Part shown: piece after piece, positions 1 through 5,798 of the stretch
Layout of the letters: every line of letters starts with the position of its first letter
How positions within the stretch are numbered: the stretch's first letter is position 1
Source of the DNA: Postechiella marina
GTDB taxonomy: Bacteria; Bacteroidota; Bacteroidia; Flavobacteriales; Flavobacteriaceae
Assembly: GCF_039538365.1 (NCBI RefSeq)
Contig: NZ_BAABCA010000013.1
Coordinates: 1 to 5,798 of the forward strand
Reading direction: 5' to 3'
DNA length: 5,798 bases
Program-made: the position numbers and the translations under genes
The notes under the pieces: model-generated
The model's input: the letters and a program-made list of their open reading frames with translations, nothing else
Database searches by the model: none
What the model was told of the DNA's origin: nothing

Positions 1-60
1 TGATTAAAAACACATTAAGTTCAATATTAAAAAAACATAAAAAAAAGGTTAAAAAAAGCC

Positions 61-90
61 TTGCTATAGTCAAAAAGGAATGTATATTTG
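61..90 (+). promoter_or_regulatory. rRNA promoter P1 (Bacteroidota type)
   Basis: TTG at 61-63 and TATATTTG at 83-90 are separated by 19 bp, matching the Bacteroidota primary sigma factor consensus (TTG, about 19-21 bp, TAnnTTTG). The sequence after the -7 box is CACCCGC, a GC-rich discriminator of the kind linked to stringent control of rRNA promoters. Taking TTG as -33, transcription would start near 95. An A-rich segment at 1-60 precedes it. The start site is predicted from spacing only. Confidence 0.8.
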
Positions 91-94
91 CACC

Positions 95-121
95 CGCTAA
101 AAACGGTAACAGTAATTAGCG
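95..121 (+). other. Small inverted repeat at the start of the P1 transcript
   Basis: CGCTAA (95-100) and TTAGCG (116-121) are perfect complements with a 15-base loop, placed at or just after the predicted P1 start. A palindrome GAACGTTC (121-128) follows directly. P2 keeps the left arm but not the right, so the hairpin is not conserved between modules and may have no function. Confidence 0.3.
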
Positions 122-195
122 AACGTTCATAAAAAAGTTGATTAATCAGGTATTAAAAGAGTTAAAAAAAACTTTTAAAAAAGATAAAAAAATGC

Positions 196-225
196 TTGTT
201 AAGAAAATAAAAGGTTGTATGTTTG
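196..225 (+). promoter_or_regulatory. rRNA promoter P2 (Bacteroidota type)
   Basis: TTG at 196-198 and TATGTTTG at 218-225 are separated by 19 bp. The discriminator is CAGCCGC, differing from P1 and P3 by one base. An A-rich segment (about 139-195) lies upstream. The predicted start is near 230. This is the second of three tandem promoters feeding the same leader. Confidence 0.78.
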
Positions 226-333
226 CAGCCGCTAAAAACGGTAGTAGTTTATAGTGTAGTTCTAACAAATAAAGTGTTTTAGGGTCTTTAAGAAAGTTGA
301 AAAAAAACTTTTTCAAAAAAGATTAAGAAATAG

Positions 334-364
334 TTGTGAGAGTTAAAAAAGGGTTTTATATTTG
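334..364 (+). promoter_or_regulatory. rRNA promoter P3 (Bacteroidota type), proximal
   Basis: TTG at 334-336 and TATATTTG at 357-364 are separated by 20 bp, followed by the same CACCCGC discriminator as P1. It is the promoter nearest to 16S and would give a leader of roughly 175 nt. The CCGCTAAAAACGG segment shared by P1 and P2 is replaced here by CCGCTTAACAAGG. Confidence 0.8.
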
Positions 365-409
365 CACCCGCTTAACAAGGAAACGAGTTGAGATAAGATA
401 AAGAAAAAA

Positions 410-427
410 GTTCATAAACATATTGAA
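410..427 (+). promoter_or_regulatory. boxA-like antitermination element in the 16S leader
   Basis: GTTCATAAACATATTGAA matches the spacer element at 2413-2430 at 16 of 18 positions. The first part resembles the E. coli rrn boxA (TGCTCTTTAACAA), where NusB and ribosomal protein S10 bind nascent rRNA to block Rho termination. One copy in the leader and one before 23S is also the E. coli arrangement. The repeat is seen directly. The boxA function is inferred from position and similarity. Confidence 0.6.
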
Positions 428-439
428 TTGACAGCGTAA

Positions 440-465
440 GATTATAATTGGAAACGATTATAATC
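440..465 (+). other. Perfect 9-bp hairpin in the 16S leader
   Basis: GATTATAAT (440-448) and ATTATAATC (457-465) are perfect complements around the 8-base loop TGGAAACG. It lies 12 bases after the boxA-like element, and no T-tract follows, so it is not an intrinsic terminator. A hairpin also follows the second boxA-like element (2448-2473). It could be part of an antitermination signal or a leader fold that guides 16S assembly. Which of these applies cannot be decided from the sequence. Confidence 0.6.
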
Positions 466-493
466 AAACAAAGAGAATAAATCATATTGAGTA

Positions 494-517
494 CTAAGAC
501 ATTCCAAATTAGTTGTT
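494..517 (+). other. 16S precursor processing stem, 5' strand
   Basis: This leader segment is complementary to the segment just after 16S (2077-2098). The innermost helix is 11 bp: AATTAGTTGTT (507-517) with GACGATTAATT (2077-2087), including three G-U pairs. After a 1x1 A/A mismatch, ATTCC (501-505) pairs with GGAGT (2089-2093). Beyond an internal loop, CTAA (494-497) pairs with TTAG (2095-2098). Bacterial 16S is typically looped out by such a stem, which RNase III cuts. Enzyme and cut sites are inferred. Confidence 0.7.
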
Positions 518-525
518 AAAAAGAC

Positions 526-537
526 AGTCGAAAGACT
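526..537 (+). other. GAAA-capped hairpin before mature 16S
   Basis: AGTC (526-529) and GACT (534-537) form a 4-bp stem closed by the GNRA tetraloop GAAA. It sits between the processing stem and the mature 16S 5' end, where it could position 5' maturation. The stem is short, so this is modest evidence. Confidence 0.4.
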
Positions 538-546
538 AAAAAATTA

Positions 547-2067
<1,521 letters not shown>

Positions 2068-2076
2068 CTAGAGAAA

Positions 2077-2098
2077 GACGATTAATTAGGAGTATTAG
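2077..2098 (+). other. 16S precursor processing stem, 3' strand
   Basis: This segment begins 9 bases after the mature 16S end and pairs with leader bases 494-517, closing a loop around 16S. The three helices are 2077-2087, 2089-2093 and 2095-2098. Part of it, GATTAATTAG (2080-2089), occurs again at 2488-2497 and has a perfect complement at 2513-2522, so another partner is possible. Confidence 0.68.
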
Positions 2099-2157
2099 AT
2101 TTAAGAAAAGTATTATTTATTCTCGTTGCTGTTAATTTAAAAATAAAGATTTAGTAG

Positions 2158-2231
2158 AGTCTCATAGCTCAGCTGGTTAGAGCGCTACACTGATAATGTA
2201 GAGGTCGGCAGTTCGAGTCTGCCTGAGACTA
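2158..2231 (+). tRNA. ileT: tRNA-Ile (GAT anticodon)
   Basis: A full cloverleaf of 74 nt. The acceptor stem AGTCTCA/TGAGACT has 7 bp, the D stem is GCTC/GAGC, and the anticodon stem is CTACA/TGTAG with loop CTGATAA, giving anticodon GAT at 2192-2194. The T stem is GGCAG/CTGCC with loop TTCGAGT. The discriminator is A2231. The next bases are CTA, so the CCA end is not encoded and must be added by CCA-adding nucleotidyltransferase. It decodes ATC and ATT. Its position between 16S and 23S, followed by tRNA-Ala, is the common bacterial arrangement. Confidence 0.97.
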
Positions 2232-2254
2232 CTAACTACTAAATAAAGGAAATT

Positions 2255-2301
2255 CTAGGGTTGAGAATTCTAAATTCACATGAAGAATTCTAAGCAATTA
2301 G
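2255..2301 (+). other. Inter-tRNA spacer with repeated AGAATTCTA and a hairpin
   Basis: AGAATTCTA occurs at 2264-2272 and 2284-2292, and a diverged copy GAAATTCTA at 2249-2257. AGAATTCT is its own complement, so 2264-2271 and 2284-2291 can form an 8-bp stem with a 12-base loop. TTG (2261-2263) with CAA (2295-2297) and CTA (2255-2257) with TAG (2299-2301) may extend it. The hairpin would separate the two tRNAs in the precursor and could help processing, which is inference. Confidence 0.5.
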
Positions 2302-2311
2302 AGTTGTTTAT

Positions 2312-2385
2312 GGGGGATTAGCTCAGCTGGCTAGAGCGCCTGCCTTGCACGCAGGAGGTCATCGGTTCGACTCCGATATTCTCCA
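2312..2385 (+). tRNA. alaT: tRNA-Ala (TGC anticodon)
   Basis: A full cloverleaf of 74 nt. The acceptor stem is GGGGGAT/ATTCTCC, with G-U pairs at 3:70 and 5:68. G3-U70 (2314 and 2382) is the main identity element for alanyl-tRNA synthetase. The D stem is GCTC/GAGC, and the anticodon stem CCTGC/GCAGG has loop CTTGCAC, giving anticodon TGC at 2346-2348. The T stem is ATCGG/CCGAT. The discriminator A2385 is followed by CAA, so CCA is not encoded. It reads GCN codons, mainly GCA and GCG. Confidence 0.97.
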
Positions 2386-2388
2386 CAA

Positions 2389-2408
2389 AACTATTTAAAT
2401 AAATAGTT
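2389..2408 (+). other. AT-rich hairpin directly after tRNA-Ala
   Basis: AACTATTT (2389-2396) and AAATAGTT (2401-2408) are perfect complements around a 4-base loop. It begins three bases after the tRNA discriminator and has no T-tract after it. It may protect or position the 3' trailer for tRNA end processing. Confidence 0.5.
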
Positions 2409-2412
2409 ACAC

Positions 2413-2430
2413 GTTCATTGACATATTGAA
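2413..2430 (+). promoter_or_regulatory. boxA-like antitermination element before 23S
   Basis: GTTCATTGACATATTGAA repeats the leader element at 410-427 with two differences (TG for AA). GTTCATTGACA is close to the E. coli rrn boxA core GCTCTTTAACA. Its place in the spacer between the last tRNA and 23S matches the spacer boxA of E. coli rrn operons, which renews Nus-dependent antitermination. The function is inferred. Confidence 0.62.
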
Positions 2431-2447
2431 AAAAGATACATGAAAAG

Positions 2448-2473
2448 TAATATTAGACTTAGGTCTATTATTA
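2448..2473 (+). other. Hairpin following the spacer boxA-like element
   Basis: TAATATTAGAC (2448-2458) pairs with GTCTATTATTA (2463-2473) in ten base pairs with one T-T mismatch in the middle. The loop is the 4 bases TTAG. It starts 17 bases after the boxA-like element, a similar arrangement to the leader hairpin at 440-465, although the sequences differ. Confidence 0.5.
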
Positions 2474-2487
2474 TAATAATATATTAG

Positions 2488-2522
2488 GATTAATTAGAAT
2501 CACGAGCGATATCTAATTAATC
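2488..2522 (+). other. Strong 11-bp inverted repeat in the 16S-23S spacer
   Basis: GATTAATTAGA (2488-2498) and TCTAATTAATC (2512-2522) are perfect complements. ATC (2499-2501) and GAT (2508-2510) can extend the stem past a bulged A2511 to a 6-base loop ACGAGC. The left arm contains GATTAATTAG, which also forms part of the 16S processing stem (2080-2089). The right arm could therefore pair with either copy. No T-tract follows, so it is not a terminator. Confidence 0.6.
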
Positions 2523-2556
2523 ATACAATAATTATTTGTTTTTATAGATAATTATA

Positions 2557-2582
2557 GTAACTCATTAAAAAAGCAAAAAGTA

Positions 2583-2590
<8 letters not shown>
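2557..2590 (+). other. 23S precursor terminal stem, 5' strand
   Basis: GTACAATAAGC (2580-2590) pairs perfectly with GCTTATTGTAC (5394-5404). This covers helix 1 of mature 23S and a few bases outside it. Further out, six A (2567-2572) can pair with the T run at 5410-5416, and GTAACTC (2557-2563) with GAGTAC (5421-5426) around one bulged A. Such extended helices are the usual RNase III substrate for releasing pre-23S. The outer pairings are weaker. Confidence 0.65.
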
Positions 2591-5393
<2,803 letters not shown>

Positions 5394-5403
<10 letters not shown>

Positions 5404-5426
5404 CGCCTGTTTTTTTATAAGAGTAC
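5394..5426 (+). other. 23S precursor terminal stem, 3' strand
   Basis: GCTTATTGTAC (5394-5404) pairs with 2580-2590 over 11 bp. The T run 5410-5416 and GAGTAC (5421-5426) can extend the helix with 2567-2572 and 2557-2563. The T run could look like terminator sequence, but its likely role is this pairing. Confidence 0.65.
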
Positions 5427-5454
5427 AAACTAAGTTATTAGATTCATGTATATT

Positions 5455-5474
5455 CATCCAAGGGATGCTTTTTT
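5455..5474 (+). other. Small terminator-like hairpin between 23S and 5S
   Basis: CATCC (5455-5459) and GGATG (5463-5467) form a 5-bp stem with a 3-base loop, followed by C and six T (5469-5474). The shape resembles a weak intrinsic terminator placed before 5S. An antiterminated polymerase should read through, so it may be a processing or pause site. The stem is short. Confidence 0.4.
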
Positions 5475-5492
5475 CAGTATGTTAAAATATTT

Positions 5493-5512
5493 GTTTATCA
5501 ATATAGATAAAC
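5493..5512 (+). other. 7-bp hairpin in the 23S-5S spacer
   Basis: GTTTATC (5493-5499) and GATAAAC (5506-5512) are perfect complements around the 6-base loop AATATA. It lies about 45 bases before 5S. A role in 5S precursor release is possible but unproven. Confidence 0.45.
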
Positions 5513-5547
5513 GCTGTATGCTAGAGATTTAATATCGAAAGCGAACA

Positions 5548-5571
5548 GCTATAACTTAAGGTGGTTATAGC
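5548..5571 (+). other. Hairpin spanning the 5S rRNA 5' end
   Basis: GCTATAAC (5548-5555) and GTTATAGC (5564-5571) are perfect 8-bp complements with the loop TTAAGGTG. The loop and right arm are the first bases of mature 5S. This fold would compete with 5S helix I until the 3' end is made, and the 5' end would sit in the loop. Confidence 0.5.
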
Positions 5572-5662
5572 GATGGGGCTCACCTCTTACCATTCCGAAC
5601 AGAGAAGTTAAGCCCATTAGCGCCGATGGTACTGCATTTGTGGGAGAGTAGGTCGTTGCCTT
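5557..5662 (+). rRNA. rrf: 5S ribosomal RNA
   Basis: About 106 nt, a usual size for flavobacterial 5S. The conserved core CCATTCCGAACAGAGAAGTTAAGCCC runs from about 5600 to 5625 (loop B/helix III/loop C region). The 3' part is GGTACTGC and GGGAGAGTAGGTCG, typical of the helix IV-V arm. Helix I is formed by AAGG at the 5' end with CCTT at the 3' end, extended by several G-U pairs. Exact ends are uncertain by a few bases. It is the last gene of the operon. Confidence 0.94.
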
Positions 5663-5666
5663 TTTT

Positions 5667-5701
5667 AATCCTCAACATTTATTTGTTGAGGATTTTTTTT
5701 T
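5667..5701 (+). terminator. Intrinsic terminator of the rRNA operon
   Basis: AATCCTCAACA (5667-5677) and TGTTGAGGATT (5684-5694) form a perfect 11-bp stem with a 6-base loop TTTATT. The T run continues to 5701, giving nine T from 5693. It begins only a few bases after 5S. On the opposite strand the hairpin is followed by an A run, not T, so it acts on the + strand only. Confidence 0.92.
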
Positions 5702-5753
5702 GTTATATACTCAACTTAAAGTAAAACTTTATACTATTTATAATACGAAGGAA

Positions 5754-5798
5754 ATGTTAATACAAACTTATCTATGGGGGCTACTGACTAATAATATA
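5754..5798 (+). CDS. Possible start of an unidentified gene, cut by the window end
   Basis: An ATG at 5754 opens a frame that stays open for 15 codons to the window edge (MLIQTYLWGLLTNNI). GAAGGAA lies directly before the ATG. Bacteroidota usually do not rely on Shine-Dalgarno pairing, so this is weak support. No TAnnTTTG promoter is visible between the terminator and this ATG. Fifteen codons are too few to recognise a family, and an open stretch of this length occurs often by chance. On the opposite strand no informative frame is seen. Confidence 0.2.
   Translation, partial: MLIQTYLWGLLTNNI

Larger units (their letters stand above)
1..370 (+). repeat. Diverged tandem promoter modules (about 137-bp period)
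   Basis: Three copies of the same arrangement follow each other: an A-tract-rich upstream segment, a TTG, a TAnnTTTG and a GC-rich discriminator. The TAnnTTTG boxes begin at 83, 218 and 357, so the period is 135 then 139 bp. Upstream segments at 1-60, about 139-195 and about 276-333 all contain long A runs mixed with GTTAAAAA or GTTGAAAAA. Modules 1 and 2 also share CCGCTAAAAACGGTA just downstream of the promoter (94-108 and 229-243). The pattern suggests old tandem duplication followed by drift outside the functional elements. The A-tracts probably act as UP-like elements that raise promoter strength, which is inference. No open reading frame or tail of an upstream gene is visible in this stretch. 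Confidence 0.75.

Noticed and set aside
1..370. Repeat spacing as a CRISPR array or a mobile element end
   Set aside because: The repeated units are diverged, about 137 bp long and carry promoter motifs. There are no identical short repeats, spacers, terminal inverted repeats or transposase.
5405..5420. T run after 23S as an operon terminator
   Set aside because: There is no local hairpin before it, it pairs with the A run upstream of 23S, and 5S follows with its own strong terminator.
5667..5701. Terminator shared with a converging gene on the - strand
   Set aside because: Read on the - strand the stem is followed by A residues, not T, so it would not terminate there.

Overview
This window holds one complete ribosomal RNA operon on the + strand, in the order promoters, 16S rRNA, tRNA-Ile(GAT), tRNA-Ala(TGC), 23S rRNA, 5S rRNA, terminator. 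No protein-coding gene is supported anywhere inside it. The rRNAs have Bacteroidota/Flavobacteriia signatures: a 16S 3' end reading GGAACACCTCC, a CCCGTCAAGCC decoding-site strand, AT-rich spacers, and promoters of the TTG-N19/20-TAnnTTTG type used by the Bacteroidota primary sigma factor. From memory, the 16S variable regions look most like the marine Flavobacteriaceae group around Winogradskyella, Psychroserpens and Lacinutrix. I would not name a genus without an alignment.

Layout. Bases 1-370 carry three tandem promoter modules with a period of about 137 bp. Each has an A-tract-rich upstream segment, a -33 TTG, a -7 TAnnTTTG and a GC-rich discriminator. Bases 370-546 are the transcribed leader: a boxA-like antitermination element, a perfect 9-bp hairpin, the 5' strand of the 16S processing stem and a GAAA-capped hairpin. 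The 16S gene (about 547-2067) is followed by the 3' strand of that stem, then tRNA-Ile and tRNA-Ala, neither with an encoded CCA. The spacer before 23S holds a second copy of the boxA-like element (16 of 18 bases identical to the leader copy) and several strong hairpins. The 23S gene (about 2583-5403) is closed by a long terminal helix that extends into both flanks. A spacer of about 150 bp with small hairpins leads to 5S (about 5557-5662) and then a strong intrinsic terminator (5667-5701). The last 97 bases are AT-rich and may contain the first codons of another gene, but nothing firm can be said.

How it works together. The tandem promoters, A-tracts and discriminators suggest very strong, growth-rate-regulated transcription. 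The two boxA-like elements would recruit the Nus antitermination machinery before 16S and again before 23S. Long-range stems enclosing 16S and 23S would present the precursors for endonuclease cleavage, with the tRNAs cut out in between. Both small-subunit and large-subunit drug-binding sites carry covarying base pairs that differ from E. coli (1409-1491 and 1409's neighbour in 16S; 2057-2611 in 23S).

I found no new biological system here. The most useful observations are the promoter array, the repeated boxA-plus-hairpin arrangement, the processing stems and a possible alternative pairing in the spacer.
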